Shown here piece after piece: positions 45,444 through 55,093 of a DNA stretch of 64,000 nucleotides (position 1 is the stretch's first letter; the number at the start of each line of letters is the position of its first letter). The position numbers were made by a program, and so were the translations under genes. Under the pieces are notes generated by a model. That model saw only the letters and a program-made list of their open reading frames with translations, was not told the origin of the DNA and made no database searches. Source of the stretch: Triticum aestivum (taxonomy: Eukaryota > Streptophyta > Magnoliopsida > Poales > Poaceae); the NCBI RefSeq assembly GCF_018294505.1, contig NC_057809.1, forward strand, positions 417,745,485 through 417,809,484, written 5' to 3'.

Positions 45444-46200
45444 TAGGGTCGAGAGTGGCACTGATGGTGAAGGTACCACCAGTGTCGTCCTCCTTGGCGG
45501 ACACCTTTTTCGTCTCTGGCGGAGCTGCCATCGTCTTCTTACACTTGCCGGTGGAGCTCGATGGTGCGTCCTCGACGGCAGTGCAGCACTCCGAAGAGGT
45601 GCGCTTGCCGGAGTGGGCATCAGAACTCTTGCCGGACTTGGTCTTCTTCCCCCGGGAGCTTCAGCGGCAAGTGACTCATGCTCTGCTGCGGCTGCTGCTT
45701 CCCGGTAGATCTTGTCGGCACAGATAAGAGCATCTTTCTTGTCGCCAGGGACAGAGATGACGCTTATCGGGCCTGGCATCTTCAGCATGTTATATGCGTA
45801 GTGAGAGGCTGCCATAAACTTGGCGAGTGTTGGACGGCCAAGTATTCCATTGTAAGGCAATGGAATATCGGCAACGTCAAATGTGACCCTCTCAGTCCTG
45901 AAGTTCAGCTCGCTGCCAAATGTTACGGGCAGCGTGACTTTCCCCTTCGGCTTGCTCCTTCCCGGGTTAATTCCTTGGAATGTGCCGGTCTCTTTGAGCT
46001 CGCTGTCAGGGATCTGGAGTTTCTGGAGTACAGCGGAGGAGATCAGGTTCAAGCCGGCCCCGCCGTCAACTAACATCTTAGTGATCTTGAGGTTGCAGAT
46101 AGTTGGTGAAACCAACATCAGCAAGCACCCGACCGCAATTGTGCGATCAGGGTGGTCCTCAATGTCAAAGATGATAGGCGTGCTAGACCATTTCAGAAGT
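45444..46200 (-). pseudogene. Protease of element G
   Basis: Retropepsin-like domain after KWSSTPIIFDIEDHPD. The active site is KMLVDGGAGLNLISSAVL, another DGG form, and NGILGRPTLAKFMAASHYA follows. The frame shifts near 45680 after AAAEHESLAAEA, so the downstream linker lies in another frame up to the TAG. It is continuous with gag upstream. Confidence 0.82.
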
Positions 46201-46791
46201 TTGCGCGATTCGACAGGTGGTTCCGCTGCATTGACTTCCCGCACCCACTGCTTGAGTTGGCGGTGTGAAGTGTGCAGAGAAGCACCGCCGTCAATGCACA
46301 AGACCTCTGTGGCTTTCTGAAACTCCTGCTCACTGGTCCCAACATCATCCATGTCTTCGTCGTCGTCGTCGTCTTCATCATTGTCGCGGCCGCAGGGAGG
46401 TCTGTCTCCTTGCCGCTGCTTGGCCTTGCCGTGGCGTCCTCCCCGGCCGGCGCGCTTCTTGCCGGATTCTCCAGCACCTCCTTGGGCCCTCTCCTTGTCT
46501 CACCGCTCGTACACAGCCTTTTGCTGCTGGACAAGCTGCTCGACCTTCTTGCAGCTCTGGAGGTCATGGCCCTTGGTGCGGTGAATCTTGCAGTACTGCT
46601 TGTCGGTGCCGTCCTGCTTGTCGGCGATTGCCACAGCCTGGCAGTTGGTGCACGCGGCAACCTCCTTGCCGGAGCTACCAACTTTGGCCTTCTTGGCGCC
46701 ACCTTCGTTGCCGGACTGCTCAATGACTAGCACCTCTTTGCCTTTCTTCTTCCTGTTCTGCCGCCGGTTTTTCTTTGCCGGGGCAGCATCC
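46201..46791 (-). pseudogene. gag: gag of element G, C-terminal part
   Basis: Resumes after element H with AAPAKKNRRQNRKKKGKE (basic) and holds a zinc-binding module, CTNCQAVA followed by YCKIHRTKGHDLQSC. A TGA at 46500-46502 (YER then DKERAQGG) is a CGA-type nonsense change; the frame continues through an Asp/Glu tract (about 46350-46385) into protease without a stop. The last five bases (46787-46791, CATCC) are one copy of H's TSD. Confidence 0.82.
46787..46791. repeat. Element H TSD, left copy
   Basis: CATCC, identical to 56865-56869. Confidence 0.95.
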
Positions 46792-47673
46792 TGTAGGATC
46801 GAAGTATGTCTAGAGGGGGGGTGATTAGACTACTTGACCAAATAAAAACTTAACCTTTTCCCAATTTTAGTTCTTGGCAGATTTTAGCTATTTTAGGACA
46901 ACTCAAGCAATCATCACATAATTCAAGCAAGCATGCAAAGAGTATATTGGCAGCAGAAAGTAAAGCATGCAACTTGCAAGAATATAAAGGGAAGGGTTTG
47001 GAGATTTCAAACGCAATTGGAGACACGGATGTTTTTCCCGTGGTTCGGATAGGTGGTGCTATCCTACATCCACGTTGATGGAGACTTCAACCCACGAAGG
47101 GTAACGGTTGCGCGAGTCCACACAGGGCTCCACCCAAGGGCAACGGTTGCGCGAGTCCATGAAGGGCTCCGCCCACGAAGGGTCCACGGAGAAGCAACCA
47201 CCCACAAAGGGTCCACGAAGAAGCAACCTTGTCTATCCCACCATGGCCATCGCCCACGAAGGACTTGCCTCACTAGCGGTAGATCTTCACGAAGTAGGCG
47301 ATCTCCTTGCCCTTACAAACTCCTTGGTTCAACTCCACAATCTTGTCGGAGGCTCCCAAGTGACACCTAGCCAATCTAGGAGACACCACTCTCCAAGAAG
47401 TAACAAATGGTGTGTAGGTAATGAACTCCTTGCTCTTGTGCTTCAAATGATAGTCTCCCCAACACTCATCTCTCTCTCATAGGATTTGGATTTGGTGGAA
47501 AGAATATTTGAGTGGAAAGCAACTTGGGAAGGCTAGAAATCAAGATTCATATGATAGGAATGGAATGTCTTGATCTCAACACATGAGTAGGTGGTTTTCT
47601 CTCAGAACATATGAGTAGGAATGATGTGTGTGTTCTGATGGCTCTCTCATAGAATGAGAAGGAGGTGGAGGGG

Positions 47674-47682
47674 TATATATAG
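47674..47682 (-). promoter_or_regulatory. TATA box of element H 3' LTR
   Basis: CTATATATA on the minus strand, about 40 bp downstream of the palindrome array. Confidence 0.7.
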
Positions 47683-47722
47683 CCTCCACACAAAATCCAA
47701 CCGTTACACACAATTTACCAAT

Positions 47723-48202
47723 CTCGGTGGGACCAAATCAGAAAACTCGGTCGGACCGAAATGGTAAACCTAGTGACCGTTAGGAATTTCGGTGGGACTG
47801 ACATGCAACTCGGTAGGACCGATTCGGTTAGGGTTTGGGCATAACGTAATCTCGGTGAGACCGATTACACAAACTCGGTGAGACCGAGTTTGGTAATTAG
47901 CTAACCAGAGAGTTGGTCAGGCAAACTCGGTGGGACCGATTTGCTCTTTTGGTGACACCGAGTGGAACTCGGTGAGACCGAAAAGTTACAAAGGGGAAAC
48001 ACTGAGTTTACATTGCAATCTCGGTGGGACCGATTCGCTCTTTCGGTGGGACCGAAAAGCTACGAAAGGGAAACAGAGAGTTTGCAACCCCATCTCGGTG
48101 GGACCGAGATCCTTATCGGTAGGACCGAATTGCTAGGGTTTGGCAGTGGCTAATGACAATTGAAACTCGGTGGCGCCGGATAGGAAAAATCGGTAGGACC
48201 GA
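47723..48202. promoter_or_regulatory. Palindrome box array (Sirevirus RM boxes) in the 3' LTR of H
   Basis: About 15 boxes of the form TCGGT-NNN-ACCGA in 480 bp, for example TCGGTGGGACCGA, TCGGTCGGACCGA and TCGGTAGGACCGA. Arms are conserved while the central triplet varies. Each box holds two CpG sites. Sirevirus LTRs are known to carry such CGG-CCG repeated motifs upstream of the promoter; the factor that binds them is, as far as I know, not established. Confidence 0.9.
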
Positions 48203-48560
48203 GTTTGGCTTAGAGTTTAGGTCATATGTGGATATGGGAAAGTAGTTGAGGATTTTGGAGCATATCATTAAGCACATGGAGCAAGAGGCTCATTAAGCAA
48301 CACCTCATCCCTCCTTGATAGTATTGGCTTTTCCTATGGACTCAATGTGATCTTGGATCACTAAAATATAAAAAGAAGAGTCTTGAGCTTTTGAGCTTGA
48401 GCCAATCCTTTGTCCTTAGCATTTTGAGGGTTCCACTTTCACATCCATGCCATGCCAATCATTGAGCTTTCCTGAAATAATCATCTTGGAATAGCATTAG
48501 CTCAATGAGCTATATGTTGTTATGAATTACCGAAACCACCTAGGGATAGTTGCACTTTCA

Positions 48561-48576
48561 ATCTCCCCCTTTTTGG
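48561..48576 (-). other. Element H terminal polypurine tract
   Basis: Minus strand CCAAAAAGGGGGAGAT abutting the 3' LTR, a textbook PPT. Confidence 0.9.
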
Positions 48577-49100
48577 TAATTGATGACAACATATAGATCA
48601 AAGCTTCGAAAAATGATAATAAGCATGAAGTATATCGTCGCTTTGAGAAGTATGTGATAAGTAAGAGCTCCCCCTAAATTTGTGCATATTTAAAATTTGC
48701 TTTGGACTGCAAATGCACAAAGAGTTAGAGTCATGGGTTACTCTTCCATGTCACATTCATCTTGGTGGAGCGCTCAAAATGATAAGAATGAAAAACATGC
48801 ACTCATCACCAAGAATAGTGAATGATCACAAACGATAGATAGCATGATAATATTTGAGCAAGCATTAAGCAAACATTAAGTGTAGCTTATGATCAAACAC
48901 ATGATCATCGATGTCTCACAAATAATGACATAGTATCAAGCACTCAAAAGCAGAAAAAGGTTCGAAAGACCACCAAATAAAGCAAGAGAGAAAAGCAACA
49001 CTCTCTCTCTCTCTCGAAGCCTATGATCTATACATCTTCTCCCCCTTTGGCAACAAGTTACCAAAAAGTTCCTAGAAAATGCATCGTACTAAGTCGTCGC
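48577..49100 (-). other. Element H 3' untranslated region with extra PPT-like tracts
   Basis: No coding sequence. Further G5 purine tracts in the element's sense lie at 48668-48679 (ATTTAGGGGGAG) and 49037-49050 (CCAAAGGGGGAGAA). Clustered PPT copies before the 3' LTR are characteristic of Sireviruses. A CT dinucleotide run is at about 49001-49014. Confidence 0.75.
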
Positions 49101-51130
49101 TCAGGCTTGATCTTCAGGTGGTGGTGGAGTCCGGATCACTCCAAGGACGAAGGCTTCTGTAGATGTTGAAGTAGTCGCTAGAGTTGGAGCTGAGGTAGAC
49201 GCTGGAGCTGAGGCTGTGGCTGGTGCAGACGTTCTAGCTCTGGTGTCAGCAACTGGCAGTGCAGACGACCTCGGACCTCGTGGCACCCTCGCAAACGCAT
49301 GAGTCGTGGTCCTGCCTCTCCTCTCATTCATGTCCTCCTGGAGCTGCTCCACTGCAGACTGAACTCTGTTACCTTGATGTCCAAGTCATAGAACCTCTAT
49401 TCCATGATCCTCTCTAAACTCGCCTGGTTCTGAGTCAGGGTGGCTAGACTCTGCTCAATCCGCAGGGTGGACGCAATCAAGTAACCAAGCTGCTCTTGTT
49501 TGGTCTTCAAAAAGTATTCAGATGCCTCTGCTTGAGTAGGCATCCTGACAGCTTTCTCCTTCCTCGCCTTCTCCTTCTTTGCATAAGCTTGTGCAGACGA
49601 TGGCACATTCTCTGTCATCACAACTTCATTGTTCTCAAAATCTGGACGGATGGGCAGGTGTTCCTTATCCAACAGATATACGCCTGTGCCCATCTTGGAG
49701 TTGATGAGCTCCTGAATCTGAGGGGCATATCCACAGCTCCTCTTTTGATCTGCCGCAGTCCTTTTGATCGTTTCAACTATGAGGCTCATCACCTTGAACT
49801 TCTGAGGCACGTCAAAGACATGAAGCAGGTTGATCGCGTGGCCTCTGATCATCTTGTGATCTCCAGACTTGGGCAGTAAGGTGTGCCTTAGTATCCAATT
49901 GATCGTAGGCAATCCTGAGAGCAGATAGTGCACTGAGCCAAACTTGAACGCGTCGAGTGCTTCATTCGGGATCTCCTTGTACATGTTTGACATGGAGTTG
50001 TGATCCATCTTTTTCTTGGCATAGATATCCAAGTCCTCATCTTGCTCTTCTGGGGCATTGATGATCTGTGCCCACTCAGCCACTGTAGATTGGTACCTTG
50101 TACCCTCAGACATCCAAGTAATCCTGCCATCCGGATAAAAGTGAGCTGTGGAGTAGAACTGCATGATGAGTTCCTCATTCCACTTTGTGAGCTTCTGCCC
50201 AACAAAGTCCTCTACTCCACACGCTCTGAAGTTGTCTTGAACTCCTGGATAGTGCTATTCATTCTCCTTGATATAGGTCCAGTCGACCCATCTCATGTCA
50301 CAAACGATTGGCTTCTTGTCAAGCAAAATAGTCTCATAGAAATCTTGCTGCTCCTTAGTATGAAATCTGTAATCCACGGCAGTCCTTCTCCTAGAAGCAT
50401 ACGGATCTGCTTCTCTCCATTTCCTCAGCCCTGAATCTCTCCTGAGCTTCATATCCTCAGCCACAGGATGAGCATCGTTGTGGTCTGGGATCTTGGGCTT
50501 GAGCTTCCTAAGGACACTCTCTTCCTCTTCTTCGATAGCTTCAGGCACTGGGGACTTGTTCTTTTCTGCAGCTGGGATGCTTCGTGTGTTCCTCTTTGGT
50601 GCACTCTTAGGCTTAGATGCAGCCTTAGGTGCTTCCTTGGGCTTGGATGCAGCTGTTCCTGACCTTATAGCATCTCCCATGTGTTTGGCTGCCTTGGGCG
50701 CTGGTGCAGCTGCCTCTTCTTCCTCATCCTCCTCTACCATGATGGAGGCCTTCCCAAGCACCCTAGCCACAGTCTTTTTCACTCTCTCTTTCCTCTTCTT
50801 CCCCTCAGCTACAACGGGCTCAATGGGAGCAGGCTTCTCAGTTGATGTTCTAGCTTTTCACATGGGCTGCCTGCCTGCTGGCCTCTTGATTTTCAGGCCT
50901 GGCTTTGAGCCTTGAGCTGGCTCAACCCTATTGGAAGTGGCCTCTTCCTCTGCCACATAGTCTTCATCCTCAAAATCAGACGTTCTCTTCTTCCTTTGAC
51001 GTGTGGCAGCCTTAGGCAGATTGCTGGGGGTGCTCCTGCTGCCATCATCAGAAGAACTTGAGGGGCTAGTGCCCTCACTCATCACAACTTGCTGCTCAGA
51101 CACATTCTGGCTGTCACTTTGATCAGACAT
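49101..51130 (-). pseudogene. Envelope-like / putative plant transposon protein gene of element H
   Basis: Open from ATG 51130 (MSDQSDSQNVSEQQ) to about 49397 apart from a TGA at about 50860 and a TAG at about 50256, both in frame; a frameshift near 49375 puts the Pro/Thr/Ser-rich C-terminus (to 49101) in another frame. In total about 675 codons. The N-terminal third is low-complexity, Lys/Glu/Ala-rich with basic patches (RQRKKR, KKRKERVKK) that look nuclear. The centre has RFHTKEQQDFYETILLDKKP, KWNEELIMQFYSTAHF, DGRITWMSEG and WAQIINAPEEQDEDL, which resembles the putative plant transposon protein domain (PF20167) from memory. No signal peptide or convincing membrane segment is visible, so envelope function is doubtful. 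Own promoter at 51822-51831. Confidence 0.72.
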
Positions 51131-51257
51131 GTTGCAACTGACTGCTGACCCTGTGAATAGATCATGGATAAGATAGAGTGGATGAGCATCACAAAAAGCA
51201 GAGATTTTTGCAAAAGATTAATTCAAAAACTTAGTTTTAGTTTTCCACAGAAAGCAT

Positions 51258-51486
51258 CTCGGATCTACCGATTTTCAAACTCGGTGACACCGAAGCAGTT
51301 TTGGCACCAGAACTGGTGAACTCGGTCAGACCGAGTCATAGTTCGGTGGCACCGAGACTGCTAGGGTTTCACAGAATTCCAAAATCGGTCGCACCGATAA
51401 GTTATTCTCGGTCAGACCGAGTTTAACTTGTGCAATGGCAAAAGCCAGATCGGTGGGACCGAGTTTTTCAACTCGGTGGGTCCGAG
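51258..51486. promoter_or_regulatory. Internal palindrome boxes of H, downstream of the internal TATA
   Basis: About eight TCGGT-NNN-ACCGA-type boxes between the internal TATA box and the ATG of the envelope-like gene. Centres include GAC, CAG, GGC, CGC and GGG. Confidence 0.85.
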
Positions 51487-51821
51487 ATGGTTTCGGCGGA
51501 AACCTAACCCTAAAATTTTCGAATTAAGCCTAATCTATGAGTTCATTGACTGGATAGGAGTGTTTCAATCGTGGCAAGAATCATGATCATCACAATGTGC
51601 TAGGAATCGGAGTGGAGAATAGCACAAAGATCGAGTCCATACCCTAGTTCGGCGGAGACTCGCTACGGCGGCAATGGCGGGGCAGAAATCCGTTGACGGC
51701 GGCGGAGACCAGCGACAGGAGGCTGCTGGCGGCGAGAAGATGATCCGGAGACCTCGAGGGCAGAGCAGGCTATCGCGCGGGCGAGGAGGTTTCGGAGAAA
51801 TTTCCAAAATTCTGCCCGTCA

Positions 51822-51831
51822 CTATATATAG
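51822..51831 (-). promoter_or_regulatory. Internal TATA box of the envelope-like gene
   Basis: CTATATATAG, 11 bp downstream of the next palindrome cluster in the element's sense and about 690 bp upstream of the ATG at 51130. The leader that follows (51,820-51,560) is GC-rich with CGCC repeats, like a plant gene 5' region. Confidence 0.65.
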
Positions 51832-51841
51832 CCCGACCCTG

Positions 51842-52007
51842 TCGGTGTGACCGAGTGGAACAACTCGGTGGCACCGAGATGCAAAACTGTGTGCAGTTAT
51901 TGCAACTCGGTGTGACCGAAAAGTTCAAATCGGTTGCACCGAGATCAAAAACCTAGATCAACTTAATGAACTCGGTAGGACCGAAAATGGAGTATCGGTC
52001 GGACCGA
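51842..52007. promoter_or_regulatory. Internal palindrome boxes of H, upstream of the internal TATA
   Basis: Six boxes in 166 bp (TCGGTGTGACCGA, TCGGTGGCACCGA, TCGGTTGCACCGA, TCGGTAGGACCGA and others), mirroring the LTR layout of array followed by TATA. Confidence 0.88.
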
Positions 52008-52885
52008 GATTCATAAAGAGGTTTTGGAAGTTTAAGTCTATGACGAATCGAGGACTCCGAGCGCTCCTCACACAGAGTGGTTCGAATCTGACTTGATCAA
52101 ATTTTGTGATGCAGCATGAATAGAGTTTGAGACGAGAAAAGCATAGATAGCTAGAGGAGGTTCTTAGGCATTCTTGTCCATCCACTTGGCAAAAGAAGAT
52201 AAAGCCAAACAATCAAAACAACAAGTGGATGTCCTTGAATGAGTAAAATATGCAACCAACATGCTCACACAATAAGATAGCAAATGAAATATGTGGCAAA
52301 GCATGCACAACCAATTCTAGCATCTATCAAGCAATTTGCGATGACTAGGTCATCTATATATGAGTATATTGACTTAGGAGTCAAGTGAGAACACTTGATC
52401 GTAGGTCATACTCATCGTTTAAGCTCAAGTGGGGTTGCCACTTTTACATAAAGCATTGTTTTGTTCACATCTTTAGAGTTGCTTTAGCTCAAGTCTTAGA
52501 GTAAAGCTCCCCCTAGATGTGATATCCCCCCTAAGAGGGATGAACTAACCTTGGGTTTTGTCGATGATGACTTCATGTAGATATTGAAGATGTGGATGCT
52601 CAATGTTGATGTAGATCTCTTGGAGCTATCCATTTGAGTGAGTTGCACTTTCAATACCTACATGGGTTAGTCCCACAAGGAACAAACAAGGATATCCATA
52701 GACATAGAGTGATGCACACAAAAGATGATGTCCATGAAAGCTTTTTAGGTTACCTTGTCCCTTGTCTTACCAACAAGAGGGTTTGTGACTCCTTGAACTA
52801 GTGCAAGATGTGGAAGTTGATTGCACTTGTTCTTGCAAAAATGATAAGAGTGAAGTATGTTGGCGGAGTCACCCTCGAGAACTCT
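52008..52885 (-). other. Spacer of element H where pol is missing
   Basis: Between the gag stop and the internal promoter. No pol motif on either strand. Two PPT-like tracts lie near 52506-52535 (CTAGGGGGAGC and a G6 run), so the tract type is not confined to the 3' end. Confidence 0.7.
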
Positions 52886-55009
52886 CTAGTTCTTCTTCTT
52901 TTGGATCCACATCATCTTGATGGGAATCCTTGGAGTTGTAGTCGTACTTGATGAAGTGGAACTTGAAGTAGTCTTGGGAATCCACTTGACTAAGGTCTTT
53001 GGAGCTTCTTCAAATGCATCAATTTCCTCTTGAAGCTTTTCCTTGCCTTTTTGCTCGTAGTCTTGTGGTGGAAGATCATCTTGAGCTTGTGTCCCCTTGA
53101 AAGAAGTATACTTCTCTTGTTGAGGGACAAACTTCGTCTTGGGGTATTGATCTTCTTCCCATTCAACTCCATTAGCATTGAACTTTCGTTCAAAACCAAC
53201 ACCTTGATTCTTCCGGTGCATTCCTTGCTTGCGCACAATTTCCTCGAATTGCTTACTCCCGGCAAGGCTCTTGTACACTCCTTTCTCTATAATTCCCTTC
53301 AATAAGCTATTTTCTTGCTCAAGTGTAACTTGGCTAAGAGAATCATTAGTGGAATCAAGAGAACTACTAGAAGCAACAATATTGGATTTAGCGTGATCAT
53401 TGTTACTACTAGAGGAAGAATCTTTCTTGTTAGATTTGACTTAAGGCATGTAAGTGGATAAGAGTAAACGCTTGGCAATGTAAGAAGAACTTTTCTTGCG
53501 GAGATCATCATTGATTGCCTTTAAGAACTCATGCTCTTGCTCAAGATTGAGCTTTTCAAAGCGTAGTTTCTCATGAGCTCTTAAAAGTTCTCGGTGATCT
53601 TCGAAGATAGTGTCATGAGCTAACTTAAGAGTTTTTAGTTCTTTAGTTAGAGCCTCAATCTTCTCCTTATCATTGTCATTCGTTTTATCTTGATTAGCAT
53701 GATTAATTGGTCTTTCATCATAGTATTCATCACTAGAGTTGTCACCAAGCAAATCAACATACTCGGGGTGTGTTACCTTAGGACCTTTGGCCATGAAGCA
53801 TCTTCCAATTCCTTCATTTGGTGAGTCAAATATGTCGTAGGAGTTGGTTGACGCAAGTGCTAGACCGACAACACCTTCATCTTGAGTATCTTCGGAGTCG
53901 GAGTGATAACTTCTCTCGGAGTGGCTGTCGGAGTCGGAGCCAGATACCCATTCACCAACATGAGCTTGATGTCTTCGTCTTGTATAGCTCCTTGATGATT
54001 TTTCCTTCCTTTCCGAATCCTTGCTTCTCCATGAGTATCTTCGTTCATAACGATCATCTCTACTCCTTCTCTCTCTTGGTGGTGATCCTTTGCTTCTTCT
54101 TTTTGGAGAATCTTCTCTTCTCTTGTAGGGAGCCGTACACTCATTGGAATAGTGTCCGGGTCTTCCACAATTGTAACAGTTTCGCTCTCGACTCGAAGAT
54201 CTTTTGTCATTGTAGGACCTTGACTTGGAGCTTCTATATTTGCTTCTACTCTTGTAGAACTTGTTGAAGTTCTTCACCATTAAGCTCAATTCTTGATTGA
54301 AGTCTTGTTTCTCACTTGATGATGTAGGGGCTTCACATGAGGCTTTATAGGCAGCACTTGATTTGTTGTGAAGTTCCTCTTTATCCTTAAGTGACATCTC
54401 ATGAGCAACAATTCTTCCAATCACTTCTGTTGGCTTGAGATCTTTGTAATTGGGCATCATTTGGATCAATGTGCACACAGTATCATATTTTCCATCCAAG
54501 GCTCTTAGGATCTTCTTGATGATGAATTTATCGGTCATCTCTTCACTTCCTAAGCCGCCAATCTCATTTGTGATGAGAGCAAGCCTAGAGTACATTTCGA
54601 CAACACCTTCACCATCCTTCATCTTGAACTTGTCAAGTTGGCTTTGAAGCACATCCAACTTGGATTCCTTGACAGAATCGGTACCTTCGTGCATATCAAT
54701 CAAAGTGTCCCAAATTTCCTTTGCATTCTCAAGGCAGCTGATTTTGTTGAATTCTTCGGGGCACAATCCATTGAAGAGAATATCACAAGCTTGAGCATTG
54801 TATTGCAACATCTTCAACTCATCCACGGTAGCTTCACGGTTTGGTTCTTTCCCATCAAAGAAGTCACCTTGCAAACCAACACACACAATAGCCCAAACGG
54901 CAGCGTTATGTCCAAGAATATGCATTTTCATTTTATGCTTCCAACTAGCAAAATTAGTACCATCAAAGTAAGGACCTCTACGGTGATAATTTCCCTCACT
55001 AGACGCCAT
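52886..55009 (-). pseudogene. gag: gag of element H
   Basis: ATG 55009 (MASSEGNYHRRGPYFDG). A Copia gag domain (UBN2 type) covers roughly residues 10-220: FDGTNFASWKHKMKMHILGH, CLENAKEIWDTLIDMHEG and MMPNYKDLKPTEVIGRIVAH. The CCHC zinc knuckle CYNCGRPGHYSNEC is intact at about residue 290. An Arg/Ser-rich segment and a coiled coil (KEKIEALTKELKTLKLAHD) follow. One in-frame TAA (53441-53443) interrupts, and the same frame runs on to TAA at 52886 through FKGTQAQDDLPP. With 708 codons and a single stop this is the best preserved gag in the window. Confidence 0.88.
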
Positions 55010-55079
55010 ACTCTCCTAGGTTGTGAAACCAAGGCTATGACCACCAAAAGCTATGGAGATCAAGCAAATGGAGACCAAA

Positions 55080-55091
55080 GCTCTGATACCA
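55080..55091 (-). other. Element H primer-binding site
   Basis: TGGTATCAGAGC on the minus strand, a perfect initiator tRNA-Met site, 2 bp from the LTR end. Confidence 0.93.
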
Positions 55092-55093
55092 CT

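Larger units (their letters stand above)
46792..48560 (-). repeat. Element H 3' LTR
   Basis: TGTAGGATCGAAG to GTTGCACTTTCA. From right to left in the element's sense: U3 with palindrome boxes (48202-47723), TATA (47682-47674), then the transcribed part with short repeats (GGTTGCGCGAGTCCA twice, ACGAAGGGTCCACG twice, 47104-47235). Confidence 0.95.

Noticed and set aside
47723..48202. CRISPR-like or satellite array
   Set aside because: Units are 13-bp palindromes with irregular spacing in both LTRs of a retrotransposon; this is a plant genome and the pattern matches Sirevirus repeated motifs.
49101..51130. A true envelope glycoprotein in element H
   Set aside because: I see no signal peptide, cleavage site or convincing transmembrane helix; the N-terminus looks nuclear. 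The term envelope-like is kept only because of position in Sireviruses.
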